Assembly: GCF_021389975.1 (NCBI RefSeq)
Contig: NZ_CP089981.1
Coordinates: 2,257,501 to 2,321,500, forward strand
DNA from: Fulvivirga ulvae
Lineage (GTDB): Bacteria; Bacteroidota; Bacteroidia; Cytophagales; Cyclobacteriaceae
Reading direction: 5' to 3'
Length of the DNA: 64,000 nucleotides
Shown here: positions 44,589 to 52,516 of the stretch, piece after piece
Numbering within the stretch: position 1 is the first letter of the stretch
Layout of the letters: each line of letters opens with the position of its first letter
The notes under the pieces: generated by a model
Database searches by the model: none
Told to the model about the DNA's origin: nothing
Seen by the model: the letters and a program-made list of their open reading frames with translations, nothing else
Translations under genes and position numbers: made by a program

Positions 44589-45701
44589 ATGAAAGCCTTT
44601 AGTGTTATAGTAATAATTCTCTTTCCTGTTTTTGGTTTGGCTCAATCAGCTGAAGAACACTATGCGAAAGCATTAAAAAGTATCGAAAATGAAAAATATA
44701 AGGAAGCAGTCTCTTCCTTAACCAAAGCAGTAGAGGCCAATACTAAATACAAGGAGGCTTATAACCAGCGAGGTTTTGTTAAAAACCAGTTGGCCGATTT
44801 TTATGGTGCCATTGGTGACTATAACATTGCTTTGGAGATTGATTCAACTTTTGCTGATGCGCTTGTAAACCGCGGAGAGGCTAAGTTTAATCTCGGAGAT
44901 GACTATGGAGCTTTGGAAGATTATGACAAAGCCATAAAATATGATCCTAAATCATCGGAAGCCTATTCCAACAGAGGGTTTGCCAAATACAACCTTGAAG
45001 ACCTTCAGGGAGCATACTTTGATTTTTCAAAAGCTATTGAACTTGATCCTGATGATGCTGATAAGTATTTTAATCGTGCTGTTGTAAAAGCCGAGCTCGA
45101 AGAATATATCAGTGCTATTGATGATTATACTAAATCTATCTCTCTAGACCCATCAGATCCTGATGTATATAATTATTTGGGAGTGGCAAAGTTTAATATT
45201 GGCGAAATTGAGGAGGCCATAAAGGATTATAATAAATCTATCGAAATGGATGGCTCAGACCCTGTAAAGTTTGAGAATCGAGCCTTGGCCAAAAGCACTC
45301 TGGAAGATTATGAGGGCGCACTGGCTGACTATAACAAGTCAATAGAGCTATTTAATGAGGACCCTGACACCTATAATTTACGAGGGGTAGTTAAGTATAA
45401 TCTTGAAAACCACGAAGGAGCCATTGAAGACTATAACAAAGCCATTGAACTGGACCCGTATAATCCAGTATACTATGATAACAGAGCGCTGTCAAAAATG
45501 GAAGTTGAGGATTACAAAGGCGCTATCCAGGATTATTCGTACTCAATTGAACTGTTTCCCACTGATCCGGAAACTTTCCATCAGCGAGGGCTGGCTAAAA
45601 TACAAAAAGGGGATAAATATGATGGTTGTCTGGACCTGAATACTGCGGTTGAGTTAGGGTCTGATGAGGCCAAAGCCTCTGTTAAGGAGCATTGTAAATA
45701 A
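44589..45701 (+). CDS. Exported TPR-repeat protein
   Basis: The 370-residue protein has a signal peptide (VIVIILFPVFGLAQS) followed by about ten tetratricopeptide repeats of 34 residues filling the entire mature protein. Repeat hallmarks such as AYNQRGFVKNQLADFYGAIGDYNIALEID recur with small variation. TPR arrays serve as protein-binding scaffolds, so it is likely a periplasmic adaptor. The closely similar repeats suggest recent internal duplication. It is convergent with the ABC permease gene. Confidence 0.9.
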   Translation: MKAFSVIVIILFPVFGLAQSAEEHYAKALKSIENEKYKEAVSSLTKAVEANTKYKEAYNQRGFVKNQLADFYGAIGDYNIALEIDSTFADALVNRGEAKFNLGDDYGALEDYDKAIKYDPKSSEAYSNRGFAKYNLEDLQGAYFDFSKAIELDPDDADKYFNRAVVKAELEEYISAIDDYTKSISLDPSDPDVYNYLGVAKFNIGEIEEAIKDYNKSIEMDGSDPVKFENRALAKSTLEDYEGALADYNKSIELFNEDPDTYNLRGVVKYNLENHEGAIEDYNKAIELDPYNPVYYDNRALSKMEVEDYKGAIQDYSYSIELFPTDPETFHQRGLAKIQKGDKYDGCLDLNTAVELGSDEAKASVKEHCK

Positions 45702-45726
45702 TTTCTGTGATCATGTAATTATTATG

Positions 45727-47286
45727 CTATTCCTGCCTTATGCCAGCCAGGTCACTTATAGATTTGATTTTCAATTCTTCTGCCTGGTCTTTTCTCATCA
45801 TTAGAGCAAAAGTATTATTGAAACCAAGGGGAGGTAGCCAGACAACATCAAATCGCTCTTTAAATTCTTTACTTACAAAGTTGTACACTTTATCCTTTTC
45901 ATAAGGAATACTTCCGTCCTTTTCTGGCTTTAGTATAACCAGTAAGCCGGTACCAGTATACTCCGGATAAAGATCTACTTCACCTGTGTTCAGTGCATCA
46001 AAGAGTAGCTTTGTTCCCCCAAAGCCCAGCTTTAAGCCAGCAGTGAGCCCTGTTTCACTTTCAATTATAATTTTGAATATATGTGCCAGAATGAAGCTCT
46101 CCGTAAAATTTTTGGATCCAATGAGCACATCCGGGCTTCCTGCGCGTGCCCTCCCGACATGAAAGCCGGTGCTTTTTAAAAAGTTTATGGCAACCTCTCT
46201 GATATCCTTTCCCTCTTCATCCACCTGATAATTCATCTGTGCCATCGCTTCATCAGACACCATATTTTCCAGTGTGCTTAGAGCTGTCAGTATTTCCGGA
46301 TATTCATTCAAAGTTTTCCGGCGAATAACAGGAGCTGCGTGATATGGAGGGAAGTAGTTTTTGTCATCTATTAGTTTATAAAGATTAAAAGCTTCAATCC
46401 TTCCATCTGTTGAAAAACCACTGATTACATCTACATGTTTATTTTTAATGGCCTGGTACATTAGTCCTATTTCCATCTCCCTGACATCCAGATTCAGGTG
46501 GTAGATCTCTTTAAGGCCTTTATAGCCATCACCGCGTTCGATAAATTCAGATGGAAAGCCGGCAACCAGTCGGGAGGGCTCAGCGTGCGAGCTGATGCTA
46601 TACCAGGCAATGAAGAGGGTGCCGGCTGTTATCACCACCAATATGGGCTTTATGAGCGTATAGACGTGTTTCTGTACAAGACCCATCAATGAGTCAAAAA
46701 TAAGAGCCATTAAGGCTGCCGGTATTGCACCGGCTAATATCATATATGGATTGTTGGTGCTGAGTCCGCGAAAAATGAATTCACCCAGACCTCCGGCAGC
46801 AATTAAAGCACATAAAGTAGCTATACCCACATTAATTACAAATGCTGTGCGTATACCAGCGAAGAGCACTGGCATGGCGAGTGGCAATTCTACTTTCATC
46901 AAAACCTGAAATGGAGACATGCCCATTCCTATAGCAGCCTCCCTTATGGCAGGATCAATTTCAGTGATCCCGGTATAAGTGTTTCTCACTATCGGCAGAA
47001 GGGCATATAAAAATAAGGCAACGATGGCGGGTATGACTCCTATACCTAAAAAAGGGAGAAGAAACCCGAGCAATGCGACACTCGGAATGGTTTGGACAGC
47101 ATTCACGAAGCCTATAACCAGTGATGAAAACCTCTTGTTTTTGCTTATAAACAAACCTAAAGATAAACCTATTGTAGTAGCAATGGCTAATGAAACCAGC
47201 GTTAACCATAAGTGCTCCATGGTTTGATCCAGCAGTTCTTGCTGGTGTGAAGCTACAAAAGATACAAACTGAGTAAGCTGTTTCAT
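45727..47286 (-). CDS. Glycine-betaine/choline-type ABC permease fused to a circularly permuted substrate-binding domain
   Basis: From ATG 47286 the protein is 519 residues. Residues 1-235 are a permease of the OpuCB type (QTIPSVALLGFLLPFLGIG, EAAIGMGMSPFQVLMKVELPLA, GGLGEFIFRG). The external part is an OpuCC/OsmF-like substrate-binding domain whose halves are swapped. Residues about 241-376 correspond to the usual C-terminal half (AGFPSEFIERGDGYKGL, DVISGFSTDGRIEAFNL, YFPPYHAAPVIR), and residues about 386-519 to the usual N-terminal half (VLIGSKNFTESFILAH, DLYPEYTGTGL, GFNNTFALMMRKD, ISDLA). The likely ATPase is at 56057, 9 kb away. It should import a compatible solute; the exact solute is unknown. 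A start at 47304 is also possible. Confidence 0.88.
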   Translation of the reverse strand: MKQLTQFVSFVASHQQELLDQTMEHLWLTLVSLAIATTIGLSLGLFISKNKRFSSLVIGFVNAVQTIPSVALLGFLLPFLGIGVIPAIVALFLYALLPIVRNTYTGITEIDPAIREAAIGMGMSPFQVLMKVELPLAMPVLFAGIRTAFVINVGIATLCALIAAGGLGEFIFRGLSTNNPYMILAGAIPAALMALIFDSLMGLVQKHVYTLIKPILVVITAGTLFIAWYSISSHAEPSRLVAGFPSEFIERGDGYKGLKEIYHLNLDVREMEIGLMYQAIKNKHVDVISGFSTDGRIEAFNLYKLIDDKNYFPPYHAAPVIRRKTLNEYPEILTALSTLENMVSDEAMAQMNYQVDEEGKDIREVAINFLKSTGFHVGRARAGSPDVLIGSKNFTESFILAHIFKIIIESETGLTAGLKLGFGGTKLLFDALNTGEVDLYPEYTGTGLLVILKPEKDGSIPYEKDKVYNFVSKEFKERFDVVWLPPLGFNNTFALMMRKDQAEELKIKSISDLAGIRQE

Positions 47287-47610
47287 TGAAGTCGGTTTTC
47301 CCAAAATTACTCAGGAAGGCCAGAGGTTAATATCTATAACCTTAATTTTTGTGTTTCGATCTCATAAAGCGTATTGTTTTATGAGCACTATTATCGCCAA
47401 AACCCCTGACTAGAGCTAAAATAAGGCATATTTTTATTGTCCACCTTTTTGTCAACCAAAAAGCCACCCTTTTTGTCTGACAACATATCAAAGTACTGAG
47501 CCACAAAACGCTTATCATCGCAGTCTGGTTGAAACTTTTTAACTCGTTATCAGACCGTTATTCCTCAAACCAACAAATAACGGAGGCATGAAGTCAATAT
47601 ATTAAATATC
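47287..47610. other. Divergent intergenic region with direct repeats
   Basis: About 325 bp lie between the divergent ABC permease and HAMP-GAF genes. The clearest structure is a direct repeat, CCACCTTTTTGTC at 47441-47453 and CCACCCTTTTTGTC at 47464-47477. The rest shows no coding frame. Confidence 0.5.
47441..47477 (+). promoter_or_regulatory. Direct repeat, candidate operator
   Basis: Two near-identical copies of CCACC(C)TTTTTGTC start 23 bp apart, roughly two helical turns. Their placement between the ABC permease and the receptor gene suggests a regulator site serving either or both. The regulator is unknown. Confidence 0.4.
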
Positions 47611-49614
47611 ATGACAAAATCGAAGGTTAACTTATTGGGGAAATTTGCAATAACTTCTGTTCTGTTAATTCTAACAGTCTTAGCAATATTCTATGCCGCT
47701 TATTTTCAGCATGAAAGAATAAAAAGTCGGGATCGTGAAATTTACGAAGAACATATACCTACACTTTTACTGCTAAAAGGATTTGAAGCCTTGCTGTTTG
47801 AGTCACTGGATACAGACATTGCTCAACATGCTGTAGTGGCTAAATACAGTTCACTAAAGAAGGACTATAAGAAACACCTGGCCTCATATTGGCGCAAGGA
47901 TGAGAAGTCGAGGGATATGATATCGGCATTTGATGCTATGTTGATATCTAGAGAAGAGCTAATAAAACTCAGGAGTACAGAGGAGTTTGTCGCTTCTCAA
48001 TTAACGCAAATCTCTGTCAATGACACTAAGGGGAAAATAGATAAACAAGTTTCTCAGTTAAAGAAAATGCTTGAAGGCGTGATTCAGGCACAGGAGCGGA
48101 AGGTCTCTTCAGTTGTGGTAGAAAAGGAAAGTGCGGATGGTGTTTTAGTTGTTTTGGTAATCCTTCTGCTCCTGACTTTTATTGCGGGATGCTTGTTCCT
48201 ACTATACCAGCTGTATAATGGAGTCCTTAGTCCCCTCACTCAACTCAGGGATCTTATTATCGCCATCAGTGAGGGAAAATCAATTAATACAAATATTCAA
48301 ATCGGGCAGGACAAGATAATGACGAATGCCCTGGTCAACTTAGTAAAGGATCACAGAGCAAGGACCTCCTTTGCCGTAGCTATTGGTAAGGGTGATTATA
48401 ATAACAGCCTGGAACTAAGGAGTGAAGATGATGAGATGGGTAAGGCCTTGCTTGAGATGAAGGAGAACCTCATTGTAAATGCGAAGGAAGAGAAACAAAG
48501 AAACTGGACAGTTTCAGGCCTGGCTAAATTTGCTGATATTATCCGTAGTCAGACAGACCTTCAATCACTTGGGGACACTGTTATCAGTGAAATGGTAAAA
48601 TATACCAGTTCCAATCAGGGGGCACTTTTCATAGTTGAAGACGAAGATCTCGATGATCCATACCTTAGAATGGCTTCCTGTTATGCTTGGGATAAGAAAC
48701 GGTTTGTAAATAAAGAAATCCGTCCGGGACAAGGGCTGACCGGTGAGTGCTGGCAAGAGGGTGACCCTATATTTATCACAGAGATTCCGCAGGATTATGT
48801 ACGCATCACTTCCGGTTTGGGAGATGCCACTCCAGGTTGTGTATTTATATCTCCGTTAAAAATAAATGAGAATATTTATGGCATTCTTGAGCTGGCCACA
48901 TTCAAGCCATACGAGGAATATGAGCGAGAATTTATAATCAAAGTGAGTGAGAACATTGCTGCCGCCATTTTCAATGCCAGGATAAATTCACAAACACATA
49001 AACTACTTGAGCTTAGTCAGCAACAGGCTGAGGAGATGAGGGCATCTGAAGAAGAGCTACGCCAGAATATGGAAGAGCTACAGGCCACCCAGGAAGCTGC
49101 TGAAAGAAGAAATGCAGAACTCGAACGGGTGAATGCTCAAACTGAGGCTCAAAAGCAGACCATGGCTAAAATGCTTGAAAAATTGAAGAGAAAGGATGAG
49201 GAAACCGAGCAGCAAACCCAACAGCTAAAAGCGAAGGAAGAAGAAATGTTAAAAAGGATGAATGAGTTGGAGGTAGTTCGTGAAATGGCAGAGAAACGGA
49301 ACAAAGAACTGGAGCGGGCTAATGCTCAGGCAGAGGCACAGAAGCAATCCATGACAAGAATGATAGGCAAACTCAGAGAAAAGGAAAAGGAGAATCAGGA
49401 GCAAACAGAAGCACTAAAAGCACAGGAAGAGGAACTAAGGCAGAGTATGGAAGAGCTTAAAGCGGTGCAAGAGGAGATGGAAAAGACAAGAAAGGCCGAA
49501 GCATCGAAATCAGTTGAGGTTCAAAAGAAAATAACAGAAGAATTGACGGCTAAGCTAAGAACGGCAGAAGAGGAGGTAAAACAGCTCAGATCCATGAATA
49601 GAAGTCAGAATTAA
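47611..49614 (+). CDS. Membrane receptor: periplasmic sensor, HAMP, GAF and long coiled coil without output domain
   Basis: The 667-residue protein has an N-terminal helix (FAITSVLLILTVLAIFYAAYF), a periplasmic four-helix-bundle-like sensor (about 30-175), a second helix (VLVVLVILLLLTFIAGCLFLLYQLY), a HAMP region (LSPLTQLRDLIIAISEGKS), a GAF domain (about 290-465; GALFIVEDEDLDDPYLRMASCYAW, RPGQGLTGECWQEGDPIFI), and about 190 residues of coiled coil with repeated EELRQ-MEEL and ELERANAQAEAQKQ units. There is no kinase, cyclase, receiver or methyl-accepting domain. Signal output must pass through partners, plausibly the STAS-like and DHp proteins downstream. Confidence 0.88.
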   Translation: MTKSKVNLLGKFAITSVLLILTVLAIFYAAYFQHERIKSRDREIYEEHIPTLLLLKGFEALLFESLDTDIAQHAVVAKYSSLKKDYKKHLASYWRKDEKSRDMISAFDAMLISREELIKLRSTEEFVASQLTQISVNDTKGKIDKQVSQLKKMLEGVIQAQERKVSSVVVEKESADGVLVVLVILLLLTFIAGCLFLLYQLYNGVLSPLTQLRDLIIAISEGKSINTNIQIGQDKIMTNALVNLVKDHRARTSFAVAIGKGDYNNSLELRSEDDEMGKALLEMKENLIVNAKEEKQRNWTVSGLAKFADIIRSQTDLQSLGDTVISEMVKYTSSNQGALFIVEDEDLDDPYLRMASCYAWDKKRFVNKEIRPGQGLTGECWQEGDPIFITEIPQDYVRITSGLGDATPGCVFISPLKINENIYGILELATFKPYEEYEREFIIKVSENIAAAIFNARINSQTHKLLELSQQQAEEMRASEEELRQNMEELQATQEAAERRNAELERVNAQTEAQKQTMAKMLEKLKRKDEETEQQTQQLKAKEEEMLKRMNELEVVREMAEKRNKELERANAQAEAQKQSMTRMIGKLREKEKENQEQTEALKAQEEELRQSMEELKAVQEEMEKTRKAEASKSVEVQKKITEELTAKLRTAEEEVKQLRSMNRSQN

Positions 49615-49697
49615 AAGGACAGAACCTGAAACAGTCTGTGGGGGCTTGCAATGATGATTTTACCCTTGGCATCGCTAAAATTTGATAAAACCAGGAC

Positions 49698-50207
49698 ATG
49701 ATAAGTAAGGAATTATTTGCTATAAAGTTTGAAACAGATGACAAAATCGGCTCTGGTTTTTTGCTTAGAGAGATGAATTCCATGCTGCTGATATGTAAAG
49801 GGGCCATGTTGCAGGATGAGTTCAGATTGATTATTGGGGAATGCCTTAGGCAAATAAAGAAAAACAGGGTCAGGGCGTGCATTGCAGATTTTGGCCTTAT
49901 GAACACTGAGCTTAATGCTTGTCATGTAAAAAAGGATTTTCATGAAAATATTTCGGCTGCAGGTATTACCCGGCTGGCTATTGTATTACCAGTTAACTCT
50001 ATCAATGGGGAATTTGTCCAAAATGCCAGGGAAACACGGATACAGCACCCTGACTCATTGGTGGCTTTTTACTCCTACAGTTTTTCAGATGCATTGCTTT
50101 GGATGACCGATAAAAGCAGGAGACCCCTGTCATATCAATCTGTAAAAGGGTTAATATCATCAATAACGGGAAGGCTAAAGTTTACAATAAATTCTGCAAT
50201 CGGGTAA
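49698..50207 (+). CDS. STAS/SpoIIAA-like protein, first of three
   Basis: The 169-residue soluble protein has the strand-helix pattern of the two following genes, including the core VRACIADFGLMNTELNACHVKKDFHENISAAGITRLAIVLPVNSINGEFVQN. That aligns by eye with VDTREQGALAPDLLEWM...AAGYTHGAIILPTDIF in the next gene. The overall fold fits the SpoIIAA / STAS-like class (non-enzymatic switch proteins). It starts 83 bp after the receptor gene on the same strand. It is longer and more divergent than the next two, and lacks the EWL-PPT motif. Confidence 0.65.
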   Translation: MISKELFAIKFETDDKIGSGFLLREMNSMLLICKGAMLQDEFRLIIGECLRQIKKNRVRACIADFGLMNTELNACHVKKDFHENISAAGITRLAIVLPVNSINGEFVQNARETRIQHPDSLVAFYSYSFSDALLWMTDKSRRPLSYQSVKGLISSITGRLKFTINSAIG

Positions 50208-50223
50208 ATCTAAAATAATCACT

Positions 50224-50616
50224 ATGAAAGTATTTTTTGAAAAAGACTATGCAAGAGTATCATATAACTCTACAAATAACATCATTATATATGAGTGGCT
50301 GGTACCACCTACGGAGCAGGAATTTAAAGCTGGATGTGAGCAAATGATTGAAGCCATTGCTCATTTTAAAACGGGGAAAGTGGTAGTGGATACGAGAGAA
50401 CAAGGGGCATTGGCCCCTGACCTTCTTGAGTGGATGACCACCGACTGGCTATCAAGAGCAGTGGCTGCTGGGTATACTCATGGCGCAATTATATTGCCAA
50501 CAGATATTTTCACCCAACTGGCAGTGGATGAAATTATGGATATGGTGAGTAAAAAGGTAGTGTCAAGAAATTTCGACGATATGAGCGAAGCTATTGAGTG
50601 GATTAAAATGCAATAA
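50224..50616 (+). CDS. STAS/SpoIIAA-like protein, second of three
   Basis: The 130-residue protein has the motifs YEWLVPPTEQEFKAGCEQM, KVVVDTREQGALAPDLLEWM, GYTHGAIILPTDIFTQLAVDEI and EAIEWIKMQ. These recur nearly unchanged in the next gene, so the two are recent paralogues. The pattern resembles SpoIIAA-like / STAS switch proteins; no catalytic residues are seen. It lies 16 bp after the first and 5 bp before the third STAS-like gene, one transcription unit. Confidence 0.78.
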   Translation: MKVFFEKDYARVSYNSTNNIIIYEWLVPPTEQEFKAGCEQMIEAIAHFKTGKVVVDTREQGALAPDLLEWMTTDWLSRAVAAGYTHGAIILPTDIFTQLAVDEIMDMVSKKVVSRNFDDMSEAIEWIKMQ

Positions 50617-50621
50617 CGACT

Positions 50622-51041
50622 ATGGAACTATACTTTGAGTCTGATTATGTAAGGATATGTTACGAGTCTTCATGGCACTATGTGGCACTTCAGTGGTTAA
50701 CACCTCCCACGAATGAAGAATTCAGGGACGGTTGTGAGCGAATGCTGGCCGCAATCAAGCATTATGGAGTAAAAAAAACATTGGTAGATGCCAGGCAACA
50801 AGGAGCTATTCATCCTGATCTTATAGAGTGGATGGACAAGGTTTGGGCCGCACAAGCTATAGATCTTGGATATAGGCACTGCGCTGTAATAACTCCAACA
50901 GATGTTTTTGCCAGTTTTGCTTTGGACGAAATCACACAAATGAGCAAGAGAACTTTAGTGAAAACGGAATATTTTGATAAAGAGGAGAAGGCCATTGAGT
51001 GGTTGAAGCAACTATCGGAAACTGCAAAAGCTACGACTTAG
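50622..51041 (+). CDS. STAS/SpoIIAA-like protein, third of three
   Basis: The 139-residue paralogue of the preceding gene shares LQWLTPPTNEEFRDGCERM, KTLVDARQQGAIHPDLIEWMD, GYRHCAVITPTDVFASFALDEI and KAIEWLKQL. It differs in having a longer polar tail. As a tandem duplicate with conserved acidic/arginine positions (VD-R-QGA), a shared, possibly competing, binding role is likely. It precedes the DHp membrane protein by 63 bp. Confidence 0.78.
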   Translation: MELYFESDYVRICYESSWHYVALQWLTPPTNEEFRDGCERMLAAIKHYGVKKTLVDARQQGAIHPDLIEWMDKVWAAQAIDLGYRHCAVITPTDVFASFALDEITQMSKRTLVKTEYFDKEEKAIEWLKQLSETAKATT

Positions 51042-51104
51042 ATAATCAAAAGATTTCTGAATTAACAAAGGTTTATTTAATCCTATTAATTAAACAGCTT
51101 TCAA

Positions 51105-52034
51105 TTGAATACAGATCTACTAGAGCGTAAAATACTCCTTCATTCCGTTCGCAACTCTATTATTATAGTATTGATATACTTAATGTATGACTTGCTAACA
51201 GGTGGCAATACAGATCTTATCGTGGGGAGCGTATTTGTGTGTTTGGTGTTTACTGCCTGCTACTGGCTCATAACAACACACTTCTCTGTTTTTGTAAAAA
51301 GGCTTCTTGCCTTTATTTATCTCATTTGTGTTGCTACTGGCTTTTTCTCACTGGGAGGCATGTCTGCTCTTACGGCTATTGATTTTTGTGGACTCATGCT
51401 GGTATTCTCAACCATATTCGGTGGAAGGGAAAGAGGCATTTTTATTCGTATTGTATTAATTCTGATTCTTTTTTTATGTTACGTCGAGGTATTTCAGGTA
51501 AGTCTGATTGATAACCTTAGAGCCAATGATCATCCTATCGTAAATGTAATTGAAGTGATTGTCCGGCTTTTAAGTTTGTTACAAATTTTCCTGACCTATA
51601 AAGGGCAATATGATCAGGAACAATCACGATTATTTTGGGCAAATGAAAAGCTGGAGAAGGCACACCGTCAAATTGCGACATATAATAAAAATCTTCAAAA
51701 ATTAGTTGACAGCAGAACCCAAACGATTCAGAGTCTCAATAAAAAACTTATTGAGTACACCTATTTTAACTCTCATAAAACCAGAGCTCCGCTGGCCAGG
51801 ATACAGGGACTGCTTCATCTCCTGAAGTTAAATTCTATCTATAAAGAAGATGAGGATATACGCAGGGTAATAGACCTCACTTATAATAACAGCCTGGAAT
51901 TAGACAATATCATACGCCAGTTTTCAGCCTTACTTGAGGTGGAGATATCCAAATCTCAGGATAAAGATGAAACAAAACAAAGGTCATTTCCAGCAGATGA
52001 GCACAATACTATTATGTATAAGAAAATTCTTTGA
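51105..52034 (+). CDS. Membrane protein with histidine-kinase DHp helix but no ATPase domain
   Basis: The 309-residue protein starts with TTG at 51105 (no in-frame ATG precedes MYDLL). Residues about 15-165 hold five or six membrane helices. A coiled coil follows (EKLEKAHRQIATYNKNLQKLVDSRTQTIQ), then a DHp-like helix pair with the phospho-acceptor histidine H224 in FNSHKTRAPLARIQGLL and a second helix to about 280. The chain stops at 309 with no N, G1, F or G2 boxes of an HATPase domain, and the following bases are not homologous to one. It may be a phosphotransfer dimer phosphorylated in trans, or an adaptor. The gene is embedded in the STAS/receptor unit. Confidence 0.75.
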   Translation: MNTDLLERKILLHSVRNSIIIVLIYLMYDLLTGGNTDLIVGSVFVCLVFTACYWLITTHFSVFVKRLLAFIYLICVATGFFSLGGMSALTAIDFCGLMLVFSTIFGGRERGIFIRIVLILILFLCYVEVFQVSLIDNLRANDHPIVNVIEVIVRLLSLLQIFLTYKGQYDQEQSRLFWANEKLEKAHRQIATYNKNLQKLVDSRTQTIQSLNKKLIEYTYFNSHKTRAPLARIQGLLHLLKLNSIYKEDEDIRRVIDLTYNNSLELDNIIRQFSALLEVEISKSQDKDETKQRSFPADEHNTIMYKKIL

Positions 52035-52112
52035 ATATGACGAGAAGAGACCCATACTTCTGCCTGGATAAGCAAGATCACCTTAAAGGAAATATAATTA
52101 AAAGATTAGCCT

Positions 52113-52478
52113 ATGTATTGGTATTTAATGGTTTTTAAGAAATACTCAAGGTTTTACGGGAGAGCCCGAAGAAGGGAATTTTGGATGTTCATGCTTTTCA
52201 ACATGCTGTTTTTGTTCCTGACAATGGTAATTGATAACAAGGCAGGAACAGCCGTTATCGGTTTTGGTTTTGGCTTGTTTTCTATCGCATACCTAGTTGT
52301 TGCATTTATTCCAACGCTGGCTGTATGCGTGCGTCGGTTGCATGATATTGGCGAAGGAGGCCAGCTAATGCTTCTTGGATTAGTGCCTGTTTTGGGAACC
52401 GCATGGCTCCTGGTTCTTTTTGCTACCGACAGTAATCCCGGTGGGGGAAATCAATATGGCAGATGTCAAAAGGGATGA
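52113..52478 (+). CDS. DUF805 membrane protein
   Basis: The 121-residue protein has four membrane helices and the DUF805 hallmarks: YWYLMVFKKYSRFYGRARRREFWMF at the start, then AVCVRRLHDIGEGG, and the C-terminal FATDSNPGGGNQYG. The family is of unknown function and often occurs near regulatory membrane proteins. It is the last gene of the same-strand run starting at 47611 and is followed by T9SS-type secreted proteins. Confidence 0.88.
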   Translation: MYWYLMVFKKYSRFYGRARRREFWMFMLFNMLFLFLTMVIDNKAGTAVIGFGFGLFSIAYLVVAFIPTLAVCVRRLHDIGEGGQLMLLGLVPVLGTAWLLVLFATDSNPGGGNQYGRCQKG

Positions 52479-52516
52479 TATCAGAGAAATTAAGTTATCA
52501 ATTGAATGAATAAGAT

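Noticed and set aside
44589..45701. TPR array as a DNA-level tandem repeat or CRISPR-like array
   Set aside because: The periodicity is about 102 bp and is explained by 34-residue protein repeats with diverged codons; no short identical repeats with unique spacers exist.
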